Below the pieces are notes generated by a model. It did not search any database, had not been told where the DNA came from, and was given only the letters and a program-made list of their open reading frames with translations. A DNA stretch of 64,000 nt from FW021-bin31 sp964647485 (lineage in GTDB: Bacteria > Bacteroidota > Bacteroidia > Chitinophagales > Chitinophagaceae). This document shows, one piece after another, positions 1 to 9,716 of this stretch. Both the position numbers and the translations under genes were made by a program. The stretch spans positions 55,114 to 119,113 of the forward strand of contig CAZYHV010000010.1 in the NCBI GenBank assembly GCA_964647485.1, given 5' to 3'. Numbering within the stretch: the first letter of the stretch is position 1; the number at the start of each line of letters is the position of its first letter.

Positions 1-590
1 GACCCACAGAATATGTAGTCATCCGTCACTGCATTGCCAGATCGGGCGGAGGATTATGTACCTTCGGCAGTGAAACATCCGGAGGGATTCATCATATTTT
101 GGTAGAAGATTCTAAAGCTATAGGTACCTCTAATGGTATTAATTTTAAATCTGCCATTACCCGCGGTGGAACCGTTAAAGATGTCTATATTCAAAATCTG
201 AAATTGAATAAAGTACGTCGGGCTATTAATCTGGGATTAAACTGGAATCCTAGTTACAGCTATACTAAGCTACCCAAAGGCTACGATTATGATTCCATTC
301 CTGCCTATTGGAAAGTGATGTTAAAAAAGGTTCCTGCCTCCGAGGGAACTCCTACTGTAAAAGACATCTCAATTAGTAACATTCGGGGTACAGACTGCAA
401 TATTGCCATACATGCTTCAGGAATCAAGACCTCCCCATTACAGAATTTTAAATTAAAAAATATTGATATTACTGCAGATAAAGCAGGAAAAATAGAATAT
501 GCCAAAAACTGGAGGTTCAAAAATGTTCATATCCATGCAAAAAATCATCAGAAAGTAAAAGTAGAAAAATCAACTAAAATAAGACTTTAA
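1..590 (+). CDS. GH28 family polygalacturonase-like enzyme, C-terminal part (5' end outside window)
   Basis: The frame is open from base 3, so the gene begins upstream of the window; about 195 C-terminal residues are visible. They show the right-handed beta-helix pattern of GH28: a GSETSGG segment, then SAITRGGTVKDVYI and regularly spaced helix rungs. GH28 enzymes hydrolyse galacturonosyl linkages in homogalacturonan or rhamnogalacturonan. Two usual catalytic-region motifs look altered: the GHG position reads GGG (SGGGLCTFGSE) and the RIK position reads NFK, as in divergent GH28 branches, so the exact linkage is uncertain. The TTG at base 99 is an internal codon, not the start. The GH106 gene follows after 13 bp on the same strand, so the two are probably co-transcribed. 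Confidence 0.8.
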   Translation, partial: PTEYVVIRHCIARSGGGLCTFGSETSGGIHHILVEDSKAIGTSNGINFKSAITRGGTVKDVYIQNLKLNKVRRAINLGLNWNPSYSYTKLPKGYDYDSIPAYWKVMLKKVPASEGTPTVKDISISNIRGTDCNIAIHASGIKTSPLQNFKLKNIDITADKAGKIEYAKNWRFKNVHIHAKNHQKVKVEKSTKIRL

Positions 591-603
591 ATATCCTTTA
601 GAA

Positions 604-3510
604 ATGAATATACATTTGAAAAAAAATACCAACCCTTCTTTAGGTATCATGCTGCTCTTTTTCCTTACAACAATAGTATTTAGCTCTTGTCAGGAACAAA
701 GTCAAAGCAAGAAATTTGACTTAAACCAATTAAAATGGCCTACAATCACCAAAACAACCCGACCATGGGCTCGCTGGTGGTGGATGGGAAGCGCCGTCAA
801 CAAGCAAGACCTGAGTATGGTTATGAAAGATTACAAAGATCATGGTCTAGGAGGTCTCGAACTCACCCCCATCTATGGAGTGAAAGGTGCAGAAGATCAA
901 TTTATCCAGTATTTATCCCCACAGTGGATGGAAATGTATCAATACACCTTAGATCAAGCCCAGAAACTGAATTTAGGTATTGACCTGGATAATGCTTCAA
1001 GCTGGCCCTTTGGAGGTCCCTGGGTGGAGGCTAAAGATGAGAGTAAGACAGTTTTTCATAAAACTTATACCTTAAAAGGAGGACAAACCCTCCAAGAGCC
1101 GGTAAAATATCAACAAAAAGGATTGGTTTCCACCAATGGGGAACGGGTCTCTATTCAAAATATAAAACGACCAATGAGTGCCAATAAGGATATGCAGCAA
1201 TTATCTTTATTTCAGGTCATTTTTCCCCGGGAGATTCCACTTAAAGCCTTAGTCGCCTATTCTGACAAGGGAGATGTTATTCAATTAAAAGAGAAGGTCG
1301 ATTCTTCCGACCATCTCAACTGGACTGCTCCGAAAGGCAACTGGAAAATATATGCTGTTTTTGAAGGTTATCATGGTAAAATGGTAGAACGGGCAGCTCC
1401 GGGAGGAGAAGGTTTTGTTATTGATCCCTTTTCTCAAAAAGCATTACAAGACTACTTATCCCATTTTGACAGTGCTTTCGAAGGGCATGATCTTAGTTAT
1501 ACAAGAGCTTTCTTCCAAGATTCTTATGAGTATAATGATGGACATGGACAAGCAGATTGGACGCCGTCCTTTTTCAAAGCATTTAAAAAATATAAAGGAT
1601 ACGATCTAAGAGAACACCTACCGGCTTTATTTGGGGATGCTTCTCCCGAAGAAAACAAAAGAGTCATTACCGATTACAGAGCCACAATTTCCGATTTATT
1701 GTTAAACGATTTCACCAAACCCTGGAAAAAATGGGCTAAACAACATGATGCTGTCATTAGAAATCAGGCTCACGGTTCACCTGCCAATATATTAGATTTA
1801 TACGGAGCCAGTGATATCCCTGAGACAGAAGGTTATGATCCTATTAAAGCAAAATTTGCATCTTCTGCGGGTCATGTAATGAACAGACCTTTAATCTCTA
1901 CAGAATCCTGTACCTGGATGGACGAACACTTCCTGGGAACGCTCGCCGAAGCAAAAAAAACAGTGAACCTATTTTTACTTAATGGAATAAATCACGTTTT
2001 TTATCATGGCACATCCTATTCTCCACAAGATGCCGACTGGCCGGGTTGGCTCTTTTACGCCGCTGTAGATTTTAACCTTTCTAACTCTTTTTGGGACGAT
2101 TTCACGGCATTAAACCATTATATTGCCCGTGTTCAATCCTTCCTACAAAAAGGGAAACCCGATAATGACTTCTTAATCTACTATCCCATCTTTGATTATT
2201 GGTCTGATCCGGGCTCCCATCTATTAAAAGATTTTGACGGGGGAGGACGAGGAGAAGAAAATTCCGATTTCTTCAAACTTGCCAATACACTATCAAAAGA
2301 AGGATACAAATTTGATTTTATTTCTGATCATCAGATTCAAAAGTTAACGACCTCTAGTAATAAAATTCAATCAGGAGATATTCAGTACAAGACCATTCTC
2401 ATCCCTGAGAGTCAACATATTCCGATTGAAACAATGAAGAAGTTGGTTACCCTTTCGAAAAAAGGAGCAACTATTATCATTCATAATACCCTTCCAACGA
2501 CCATCCCCGGGTTCAAAGATTGGAAAAAACGAGAAGAGGAACTGAAAGAAATGAAAGATCAACTTCATTTTAATACAAATTCCCAAGGCGATATACAGAA
2601 AGCAGAGATGGGAAAGGGTCAATTTCTAAAGGGAGAAGAAATGAGCACTTTGCTCTCCAAGGTACATATTCATCGAGAAGTCATGGTAGATGACAGTCTT
2701 CGATTCTCCAGGAGAAAATCTTCCTTTGGAAACTATTATTTTATCGTAAATAAGAGCACTCACGCCATACAGAAATGGATTCCTCTGCAAAGAGCCGGAG
2801 CCTCTATCGCCATTTTCAATCCCCAAAACTCTAAATTTGGAATGGGGAAAATAAGACAAAAAGATCAACAGACGGAGGTTTATCTTCATTTGCTTCCGGG
2901 GGAAGCTGTTCTATTAAATGTATTTAAAGAAAAGCCCCTAAACAGTTATGAGGATTATCCTTATTATCAATCAGAGGCAGCTCCTCAACCTTTAAAAGGA
3001 GAATGGAAGGTAGATTTTGTAAAGGGTGGTCCTACCCTCCCCTCTTCATCTACCATCTCTCAGCTTACTTCCTGGACAAATTTCAACACTCCCGGAGTCA
3101 AAGCATTCTCAGGCACAGCACGATACACGATAAACTTTGCTCAACCAAAAACAAAAGCAGATGCCTGGAAACTTCATCTAGGGAAAGTTTATGAAAGTGC
3201 TCGCATAAAATTAAATGGATCCTATGTGGACACGCTTATTGCCCCTCCTTATCAAGTTGTCATTCCTATGGATAGTCTTAAGGAGCAAAATACATTAGAA
3301 ATAGAGGTTTCCAATTTAATGGCCAACCGTATTGCAGATATGGATAAAAAGGGGATAAAATGGAAGCATTTTTATAATGTCAACTTCCCGCCAAAATTAA
3401 AGGAAGATAAAGGGGAAAATGGACTTTTCGATGCATCAAACTGGTCACCCAAAAATTCAGGTCTCGTTGGACCGGTAACTCTACAACCGCTGAAGAGAAA
3501 GAAATTTTAG
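604..3510 (+). CDS. GH106-type alpha-L-rhamnosidase, lipoprotein
   Basis: 968 residues. The N-terminus has a lysine-rich start, a hydrophobic stretch and a lipobox (FSSC, about residue 29), so the protein is probably an outer-membrane or periplasmic lipoprotein. The first domain carries the hallmarks of the GH106 family (Pfam Glyco_hydro_106): RPWARWWWMGSAV, GLGGLELTPIYG and SSWPFGGPW. Further on are STESCTW and HGTSYSPQDADWPGW, also typical. The last ~150 residues look like a galactose-binding-like beta-sandwich (KLHLGKVYESARIKLNG). Characterised GH106 enzymes remove alpha-L-rhamnose from rhamnogalacturonans using calcium; I did not assign catalytic residues. It follows a GH28 gene, which fits rhamnogalacturonan backbone degradation. 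It converges with the minus-strand operon ending at 3601; a shared terminator lies between them. Confidence 0.82.
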   Translation: MNIHLKKNTNPSLGIMLLFFLTTIVFSSCQEQSQSKKFDLNQLKWPTITKTTRPWARWWWMGSAVNKQDLSMVMKDYKDHGLGGLELTPIYGVKGAEDQFIQYLSPQWMEMYQYTLDQAQKLNLGIDLDNASSWPFGGPWVEAKDESKTVFHKTYTLKGGQTLQEPVKYQQKGLVSTNGERVSIQNIKRPMSANKDMQQLSLFQVIFPREIPLKALVAYSDKGDVIQLKEKVDSSDHLNWTAPKGNWKIYAVFEGYHGKMVERAAPGGEGFVIDPFSQKALQDYLSHFDSAFEGHDLSYTRAFFQDSYEYNDGHGQADWTPSFFKAFKKYKGYDLREHLPALFGDASPEENKRVITDYRATISDLLLNDFTKPWKKWAKQHDAVIRNQAHGSPANILDLYGASDIPETEGYDPIKAKFASSAGHVMNRPLISTESCTWMDEHFLGTLAEAKKTVNLFLLNGINHVFYHGTSYSPQDADWPGWLFYAAVDFNLSNSFWDDFTALNHYIARVQSFLQKGKPDNDFLIYYPIFDYWSDPGSHLLKDFDGGGRGEENSDFFKLANTLSKEGYKFDFISDHQIQKLTTSSNKIQSGDIQYKTILIPESQHIPIETMKKLVTLSKKGATIIIHNTLPTTIPGFKDWKKREEELKEMKDQLHFNTNSQGDIQKAEMGKGQFLKGEEMSTLLSKVHIHREVMVDDSLRFSRRKSSFGNYYFIVNKSTHAIQKWIPLQRAGASIAIFNPQNSKFGMGKIRQKDQQTEVYLHLLPGEAVLLNVFKEKPLNSYEDYPYYQSEAAPQPLKGEWKVDFVKGGPTLPSSSTISQLTSWTNFNTPGVKAFSGTARYTINFAQPKTKADAWKLHLGKVYESARIKLNGSYVDTLIAPPYQVVIPMDSLKEQNTLEIEVSNLMANRIADMDKKGIKWKHFYNVNFPPKLKEDKGENGLFDASNWSPKNSGLVGPVTLQPLKRKKF

Positions 3511-3534
3511 GTATAAATTAAATAATGAATAGAT

Positions 3535-3579
3535 AAAGAAGAAGTCAATGAATTATTCCGTTTCTTTGACTTCTTTTTT
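3535..3579. terminator. Bidirectional rho-independent terminator between convergent genes
   Basis: A perfect 10-bp inverted repeat, AAGAAGTCAA (3539-3548) and TTGACTTCTT (3566-3575), has a run of T on the plus side and an A-rich run on the other side. It can therefore stop both the GH106 transcript and the minus-strand operon ending at 3601. The loop is 17 nt. Confidence 0.7.
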
Positions 3580-3600
3580 CTATACTTTCTAAATTCCTCT

Positions 3601-4662
3601 TTATGTTATTTCAAAAATAAAGGAAGAGGCCGTCATATATTTTCCTCCCTGTGAGGTAACATACAAATAGGCCGGCTGACCCTCAATAAATAAAATTTGG
3701 GGTCGTTCAAAACGGCCGTATTTACTCAAATAAGAAGGAGCAGGGGGCTGCTGAATATGATAATGCCGGGTATCAAAATAGGCGATTTCAGGTTCACTCC
3801 AATGAATTCCATCTTCCGATTCCATGATGAGTCCATCGGTATGATTATAGTATCCCATATCTCGAGCCAACATTTTAAATTTATTTTTTTCTTTCCAAAC
3901 ATAAGCATCTTCCAATTGAGTATTTCCCCCTTTGGTAGAGAAATCAATCACCGGATTCCCGGAATATTTCTTATAAGGACCCTCTAAATGATTAGATATT
4001 GCCAGCCCGTATTTACGATTTCCTCTTATCCCATTAACCGCTGTTTGATAATTTTTCGTATTCCATGATTTATAATACAACCAATATTGTCCGTTAGGAT
4101 GTTTAATAAAAGTTGGATTAGAAGTATTATGATCATCCCAACTTCCTTTGGATTCGGGATAAATTAAAGGTTGATCCGGCTTCGTCCATGGACCTTCAGG
4201 GGCAGACGCAATAGCAACACCGATACGATTACCATTCGTTTTTCCATTGCTACAACCTATATAAAATAAGCAATATTTTTCATCCACTTTCTTAATCGTA
4301 GGATTATGACAGGTAGTTGCATCAAAAAATCCGGTACGAGGCGATAAAATCGTTTCTACATATTCAAAAGGGCCTTCCGGGCTTTTACTAACGGCATGAC
4401 ATATCTCACTTCCATTCAACCATCCTCCCATCCCCTTATCTTTCTTCCAACGGGAAAAATAAACATGTATCTTCCCATCTTCTCCTTGTAGGGGGCTATT
4501 CCCCCAAACATAATATCCCTCCATTTCCAAAGCACGACCTACTGGTTTTAACCGTTTTGCAAAATCAGAGATTTTCTTTCCTTCTTCTTTTAAGTTACTA
4601 AATGGGACAAATAAACCGGCACCTAAAGTACCAGCCTGCCTAAAAAAACTTCTTCTATTCAT
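3601..4662 (-). CDS. GH43-like five-bladed beta-propeller glycoside hydrolase
   Basis: 353 residues. The start MNRRSFFRQAGTLGAG resembles a twin-arginine-type export signal, so the enzyme is probably periplasmic. The body has repeated propeller blades with phrases common in the GH43 clan: ATTCHNPTIKKVDEKYCLFY, IGVAIASAPEGPW, SWDDHNTSNPTFI and NTQLEDAYVWKEKNKFKML. An acidic residue recurs at blade starts (WDDHN, LEDAY), as expected for inverting beta-propeller hydrolases. I cannot choose between GH43 and a related unclassified family. It is the last gene of a SusC-SusD-enzyme operon, 12 bp after the SusD stop, so it probably acts on what that transporter brings in. Confidence 0.65.
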   Translation of the reverse strand: MNRRSFFRQAGTLGAGLFVPFSNLKEEGKKISDFAKRLKPVGRALEMEGYYVWGNSPLQGEDGKIHVYFSRWKKDKGMGGWLNGSEICHAVSKSPEGPFEYVETILSPRTGFFDATTCHNPTIKKVDEKYCLFYIGCSNGKTNGNRIGVAIASAPEGPWTKPDQPLIYPESKGSWDDHNTSNPTFIKHPNGQYWLYYKSWNTKNYQTAVNGIRGNRKYGLAISNHLEGPYKKYSGNPVIDFSTKGGNTQLEDAYVWKEKNKFKMLARDMGYYNHTDGLIMESEDGIHWSEPEIAYFDTRHYHIQQPPAPSYLSKYGRFERPQILFIEGQPAYLYVTSQGGKYMTASSFIFEIT

Positions 4663-4674
4663 TTATTCTTGCAA

Positions 4675-6177
4675 TCAATAGCCCGGATTCTGAGTATACA
4701 ATCCTGATTTAACGTCCAATTGACTTTGCGGAATTGGATAGATAATATAGTTTTTATCAAATGGGGAGATTTTATTTTGAACATCCTCCGTTTGAATCCA
4801 CGCTTTCATCTTATCTACGACCATTCCACTACGAACCAAAGCATGCCATCTTTTTCCTTCTCCTGCAAATTCTTTCCGTCTAGTTGCCATTAAATCTTCC
4901 ATTGTCACATTTGAAATTGCATTTAATCCGGCCCTTTGTCTTACTTCATTTACAATATCGTCAACATCTGCTTGACTTCCTCCCGAAGCTCCATTTAAAA
5001 TACATTCTGCTTTTAGAAGAAGAACATTCGTTAAACGAAGGACAATATAATTAATGGGCCAATCATGTCTATTATCGGGAACTTTAGAAAGATCAACGTA
5101 CTTTACAAAAAAGGATCTTGATTCAGTTACCCCATCACTGGTAGTATATCCCTGTTGTATCGAAAAAGATTTACGTACATCTCCGGGTTCATAGGAACTT
5201 AAAAGATCCTCAGATATGGGTCGGATCTGAAGTCCTCCCTGGGTATTTTTCCCCTTTGATCTAAACCAGGCATCCGGAACCAATACCCAGGGGAAGGTCC
5301 CTCCTACTACAGGATCTGAACCTGTTGAATATTCCACATCAAAAATAACTTCCGAATTATTTTCATTATCATAGGCATATATATCTTTATAGTCAGAAAT
5401 AAAGCTATAAGGCCCGCTAATAATATCATTTAACAAAGGAAGAGCCTTCCCCCACTCATCGACTCCCATTCCGGGGCCATTGATGCTATAGGTAGGTCCT
5501 GATCTGGTCATATAAACCAAAGCCAGCACTCCTTCTGCGGCATATTTCGTTACCCTACCAACATTATCATCCGAATATTGTTCAGGAAGATGTTCTTTGG
5601 CAAATTGGAGATCAGAGATTATTAAATCATATACTTTCCCTACTTCACTTCTGTTAATGGTATCCGCCTCTTTCGCAGTAACAGGATGATCTATTAAAGG
5701 AACTTCTCCAAACCATCTCACTAAGTCAAAATAATAAAAAGCACGCAGAAATTTGGCCTCTGCCTCAAGCCGCGTCTCCAAATTCTTATTCTCAAAAAAC
5801 TTATCCCCTTTTGAATCCAATTGAGTCAGGACTTCATTGGCTTTATAAATACCACTAAAATTAGAACTCCAAGCTTCTTCAACATAAGGATTACTTGCAA
5901 TAGAGCTATGAAAACCATTGATACCCTCCCAATCTCGAACACCTCCGTCAGACACTGCATATAAATTATCTGAACGTGTTTCCGACAGATTAAGTTGTCT
6001 ATCAGGATATCCTCTTAAAGCGGAATAAACAGCATTTACCCCCTGGATAAAATCATTAGGAGCCGAATAAAAAGTTTCTGTACTTGCATCAGAAATAGGT
6101 TGTTGATCCAGGTCTTTTTCGCAAGCACTAAGGAAAAGAACACTTATAACTGCTATCAAACAAAATATTTTCTTCAT
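4675..6177 (-). CDS. SusD/RagB-family surface glycan-binding lipoprotein
   Basis: 500 residues with a lipoprotein signal (FLSAC lipobox, about residue 19). It has the RagB/SusD layout: N-terminal TPR-like helices, ARFLRAFYYFDLVRWFGEVPL, a central insertion with less conserved sugar-binding loops, and a C-terminal block with RRKEFAGEGKRWHALVR and a final NPGY. SusD proteins sit on the cell surface as a lid on their SusC partner and bind the polysaccharide. The SusC gene lies 24 bp upstream and the GH43-like enzyme 12 bp downstream. Confidence 0.93.
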   Translation of the reverse strand: MKKIFCLIAVISVLFLSACEKDLDQQPISDASTETFYSAPNDFIQGVNAVYSALRGYPDRQLNLSETRSDNLYAVSDGGVRDWEGINGFHSSIASNPYVEEAWSSNFSGIYKANEVLTQLDSKGDKFFENKNLETRLEAEAKFLRAFYYFDLVRWFGEVPLIDHPVTAKEADTINRSEVGKVYDLIISDLQFAKEHLPEQYSDDNVGRVTKYAAEGVLALVYMTRSGPTYSINGPGMGVDEWGKALPLLNDIISGPYSFISDYKDIYAYDNENNSEVIFDVEYSTGSDPVVGGTFPWVLVPDAWFRSKGKNTQGGLQIRPISEDLLSSYEPGDVRKSFSIQQGYTTSDGVTESRSFFVKYVDLSKVPDNRHDWPINYIVLRLTNVLLLKAECILNGASGGSQADVDDIVNEVRQRAGLNAISNVTMEDLMATRRKEFAGEGKRWHALVRSGMVVDKMKAWIQTEDVQNKISPFDKNYIIYPIPQSQLDVKSGLYTQNPGY

Positions 6178-6201
6178 ATTTATCAGTATTTAGTTTTATT
6201 C

Positions 6202-9200
6202 TTAAAAAGTAAGATTCACGCCAAAGATCAGAGATTTAGGCAATGGAAGACCTCCATAATCCCCCGGTTCAGGATAAGTACCACTACCACTCAAATTGGT
6301 ATTAGCAGCCTCCGGGTTAAAACCTCCGGTATATTTATCATGACCGAAAAAGTTTTCAGCAGAAACGTACAATCTAGAATTCTTTAAGAAAGAAGTCTTT
6401 AAAATTCTTCCAAGGTCATATCCCAACGTAATGTTTCTAACACGGATATAATCAGAAGGATACAACCAATCTGTATTTTTTATTCGACCAAAGGTCGAAT
6501 AGGCCTTTCCTACTTCTCCATTTCCCGGATTGGAGGGGGAACGCCAACGATGCGCCCAGCTTCCCAGTACATTATCAGCCACTCCGGTTCCTGTCCTATT
6601 CACTGCCCTGCCAAACAGAGAATAGATAGATCCGCCCCATTGTCCCTGAATTAAGATAGACAAATCAAATCCTTTGTAAGAAAAAGTATTTGTAATTCCC
6701 CAGATATAATCAGGATTTGGATGGCCTACAATAACCCGATCATCTGCATCAATCACTCCATCTCTATTGGCATCGTAATATTTAGGATCTCCTACTGTTT
6801 CTGATCCAAATAACGCCGCCCCATTATCAATATCTTCCTGGGTAAGAATACCTATTTGTTTGACCACATTGATACTGTACAAAGGTTTACCTACTTGAAG
6901 AACACTGTGTGATATATCAAAAGAAGAAGGTACATAAATTCGCGTTTGCCCATCAGGAAGCTTCTTTAATTTATTTGTATTATAACTGATGTTCGCTGTT
7001 GTTTTCCATTTAAAATCTCCAATCAAATTCCTGCTTGTAATATCCAACTCCCAACCTTTATTCTCTACTTTACCAATATTTGCCAATGTGGAACTAAATC
7101 CTGATGCTTCAGGGATCGCTACATTCATCAATAAGGAAGTATTTTCTTTGACATAATAATCAAAAGACCCGGTAATTCTGTTTTTCAACACTCCAAAATC
7201 AAATCCTACATTCATGGTTCTAGATTTTTCCCATGTCAAGTCGGGATCTACGATATTAGAAGGAGCTTGTCCAACAGCGGATTTTCCATTGAAAGAATAA
7301 TTATAGGTGCTCAAGACCGGAATGCTGCTATAATCCCCTATATTATAATTTCCGGCTTCTCCCCAGCTGGCACGTAATTTCAAATTAGACAATACGCCGG
7401 AGATTCCTTCCATAAAACTTTCCTGAGATATGCGCCATCCTACCGATAAAGAGGGGAACCATCCCCATTTCGTATTCGCACCAAAACGGGAAGAACCATC
7501 CCGACGAATACTGCCCGAGAATAAATATTTGTCATTGTAGGCATACTGTAAACGACCGAAGTAAGACAGCAATATGTTTTTGGTCTCTGTTGTACTACCA
7601 GAAATCGCATTTGCAGCATTCAAGGTCGTGACCACACTACTGTTAAATCCATCTTTAGAAGATAATCCATAATTATTCAGCTTATTATAATTATAAGAAA
7701 AACCAACCACACCGGAAACGCTATGTACCTCATTAAAAATCTGATGATAAGAAATCGTATTTTCATTCACGAAGGTGAGTCGGTGATAACCATTGTAGGC
7801 TCCGGATGTATTCTCAGTCAACCGTGATTCTCTGGATTCAAGAGAGCCGGTAACCGTATAAGGAATATATCTCTTGAAATCACTATTGGTATTATCTACA
7901 TTAAGGGTGGATTTAAATTGTAGTCCATTCGTTAGTTCATATTGACCATATATAGTTGCAAGGGTTCTAAATTTCTTTGTTTTCGCTATGATATTCTCTA
8001 ACTCACCAATAGGACTATTTCTGGATGTTCCCCATCTATATTGCCCATTTTTCCCTACATTGGGATAAAGTCCCATGGTATCTTCCTGAACCGGAGTCAT
8101 TCCAACAAGTTCATGCAAGATGTTATCCTTTCCTTCGACTCCCGGATTATTTGACTCAGAATAGGTAGGAGCAATTTTGATTCCAAACTGAAGATGATCA
8201 TTAGGCGTCACATCAACATTTGCACGAGCAGAATAATCTTTATAATCAAGATTTTTAATCATTCCTTGTTGGTTAGAATAATTCCCTGATATAAAATACC
8301 TAACAACATCGGTACCTCCTCTTGCAGACAATTCATAATTCTGTTGCAATCCTTTTCTGAAGGCTTCATCCTGCCAGTCAATATATTGTAAACCAGGATG
8401 TCCAGCTTTTGCCCAACGGGGATCAATCATATACTTAGTATTCACCTCTCCGTCTGAGAGACCTAATATTTGCCGTCTTTCCTCATTAGATTGGCTGGCA
8501 GAACGACCGGGGCCTGAAGCCTCCCACTGAGCATTAATCATTTCCGTAGCTCTATTCGCCCATTCTTGACCATCCAGCATATCCAATTTCTTGCTTCTTT
8601 CTGAAAAACCCGCATAAGCATTTAGAGAAATTTCGGGAGCTCCTTTTTTCCCGTGTTTTGTCGTAATAATCACCACTCCATTAGCTGCCCTTGAACCATA
8701 AATAGCTGCAGAAGCAGCATCTTTGAGTACTTGAATAGATTCAATGTCATTGGGATTTAAATTATCCAAAGGATTTCCATTCGAATAATTTCCCGATCCA
8801 TTAGGGCTTGCCCCGGTAATCGGGAATCCATCCACAACATATAAAGGTTCATCTCCGGCAGAGATAGATCCCGACCCTCTAATTTGGACACTAAGTCCAT
8901 GTCCGGGTATTCCGGAAGTTTGTTTTACTCTCACCCCCGGCATTTCTCCAACCAACGCCTGATCAATTCTGCCTACCGGACGTTCATCTAAATTGTCTGT
9001 ATTAAACGTAGCCACTGAGCCAAGAACATTTCCTTTTTTCTCGGTACCATAACCAATCACAACAACCTCGTCTAAGGCTTTATCACCAGGAGTTAAAAGG
9101 ACTTCATCCTGGCTCTTCGCCTGGCGGACAGAAATCAATTTATCGGTATAGCCCAGAAAACTAAATTTTAAGGTATCTGAAGAATTTACCTGCGTTAATT

Positions 9201-9402
9201 CATAAGCGCCATTATCATCTGTAATGGTACCATTTGAGGTTCCCAAAAGTACAACAGATACCCCGGCTAGCGGATCACCCGAAGACTCGTCTTTTACAAC
9301 TCCGGAAATACTTTCCGATTCCTGAGCCTTGGAATTTAGGGATAGCAACAAAATGCTTAGTGTAAAAATAGGTATAAATGCTTTTTTCAAACAAAAAGAC
9401 AT
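6202..9402 (-). CDS. SusC/RagA-family TonB-dependent outer-membrane transporter
   Basis: 1066 residues. Order of parts: signal peptide (about 1-27), carboxypeptidase-regulatory-like domain (GVVKDESSGDPLAGVSV, about 30-110), the SusC box EVVVIGYGTEKKG, a plug domain ending in VLKDAASAAIYGSRAANGVVIITTK, then a beta-barrel ending in phenylalanine (FGVNLTF). Family members import oligosaccharides with energy from TonB. It is the first gene of a three-gene operon with the SusD and the GH43-like enzyme. The promoter at 9561-9608 gives a predicted leader of about 155 nt. Confidence 0.94.
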   Translation of the reverse strand: MSFCLKKAFIPIFTLSILLLSLNSKAQESESISGVVKDESSGDPLAGVSVVLLGTSNGTITDDNGAYELTQVNSSDTLKFSFLGYTDKLISVRQAKSQDEVLLTPGDKALDEVVVIGYGTEKKGNVLGSVATFNTDNLDERPVGRIDQALVGEMPGVRVKQTSGIPGHGLSVQIRGSGSISAGDEPLYVVDGFPITGASPNGSGNYSNGNPLDNLNPNDIESIQVLKDAASAAIYGSRAANGVVIITTKHGKKGAPEISLNAYAGFSERSKKLDMLDGQEWANRATEMINAQWEASGPGRSASQSNEERRQILGLSDGEVNTKYMIDPRWAKAGHPGLQYIDWQDEAFRKGLQQNYELSARGGTDVVRYFISGNYSNQQGMIKNLDYKDYSARANVDVTPNDHLQFGIKIAPTYSESNNPGVEGKDNILHELVGMTPVQEDTMGLYPNVGKNGQYRWGTSRNSPIGELENIIAKTKKFRTLATIYGQYELTNGLQFKSTLNVDNTNSDFKRYIPYTVTGSLESRESRLTENTSGAYNGYHRLTFVNENTISYHQIFNEVHSVSGVVGFSYNYNKLNNYGLSSKDGFNSSVVTTLNAANAISGSTTETKNILLSYFGRLQYAYNDKYLFSGSIRRDGSSRFGANTKWGWFPSLSVGWRISQESFMEGISGVLSNLKLRASWGEAGNYNIGDYSSIPVLSTYNYSFNGKSAVGQAPSNIVDPDLTWEKSRTMNVGFDFGVLKNRITGSFDYYVKENTSLLMNVAIPEASGFSSTLANIGKVENKGWELDITSRNLIGDFKWKTTANISYNTNKLKKLPDGQTRIYVPSSFDISHSVLQVGKPLYSINVVKQIGILTQEDIDNGAALFGSETVGDPKYYDANRDGVIDADDRVIVGHPNPDYIWGITNTFSYKGFDLSILIQGQWGGSIYSLFGRAVNRTGTGVADNVLGSWAHRWRSPSNPGNGEVGKAYSTFGRIKNTDWLYPSDYIRVRNITLGYDLGRILKTSFLKNSRLYVSAENFFGHDKYTGGFNPEAANTNLSGSGTYPEPGDYGGLPLPKSLIFGVNLTF

Positions 9403-9560
9403 GAGTACAATGGTTTTAATAAAAAAATGGAATAAAAATGAATCTAATCATATTGAAAGCCCCAATAAATAAGGCCAATGAATTTATTGATACATTAATC
9501 GAATGAATCAATAAAAGTTCTTTAGAAATGATGCATAGACTATCTTACGTTCTTTCCTTA

Positions 9561-9608
9561 CAAAGATATATTTCCCCATCCTCTTAACTATCCTGTAGTA
9601 TCATGTTC
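9561..9608 (-). promoter_or_regulatory. Tandem-repeat operator and -7 box for the SusC operon at 9402
   Basis: Read in the direction of transcription: GAACATGATA (9608-9599), CTACAGGATA (9598-9589), 20 bp, then TATCTTTG (9568-9561), a perfect match to the Bacteroidota -7 consensus TAnnTTTG. It is one of seven sites in the window with the same geometry. Confidence 0.75.
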
Positions 9609-9646
9609 AATATTGAAATCATTTTATCATTAGCAAAATTCAAGTC

Positions 9647-9692
9647 AAAAAAAATCGACAAATGGGAAATTGCTGTCCATTTGTCGATTTTT
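9647..9692 (-). terminator. Rho-independent terminator after the second SusC/SusD pair
   Basis: A perfect 16-bp inverted repeat (arms 9650-9665 and 9677-9692, stem core ATCGACAAATGG) has an 11-nt loop. On the minus strand it is followed by eight T, the classic intrinsic form. It lies 25 bp past the stop of the SusD gene at 9717. Confidence 0.88.
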
Positions 9693-9716
9693 GCATTTCA
9701 ATCACAAAAACTTTTA

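Larger units (their letters stand above)
9403..9716. other. Intergenic region (314 bp): terminator plus promoter
   Basis: It holds the terminator of the upstream SusC/SusD unit (9647-9692), the tandem-repeat promoter of the next operon (9561-9608), and a leader of about 155 nt before the SusC start. I see no coding sequence or stable RNA gene in it. Confidence 0.6.

Noticed and set aside
99..590. GH28 fragment as a complete 163-residue gene starting at TTG
   Set aside because: The frame is open to the window edge and the upstream residues match GH28, so the start is outside the window.
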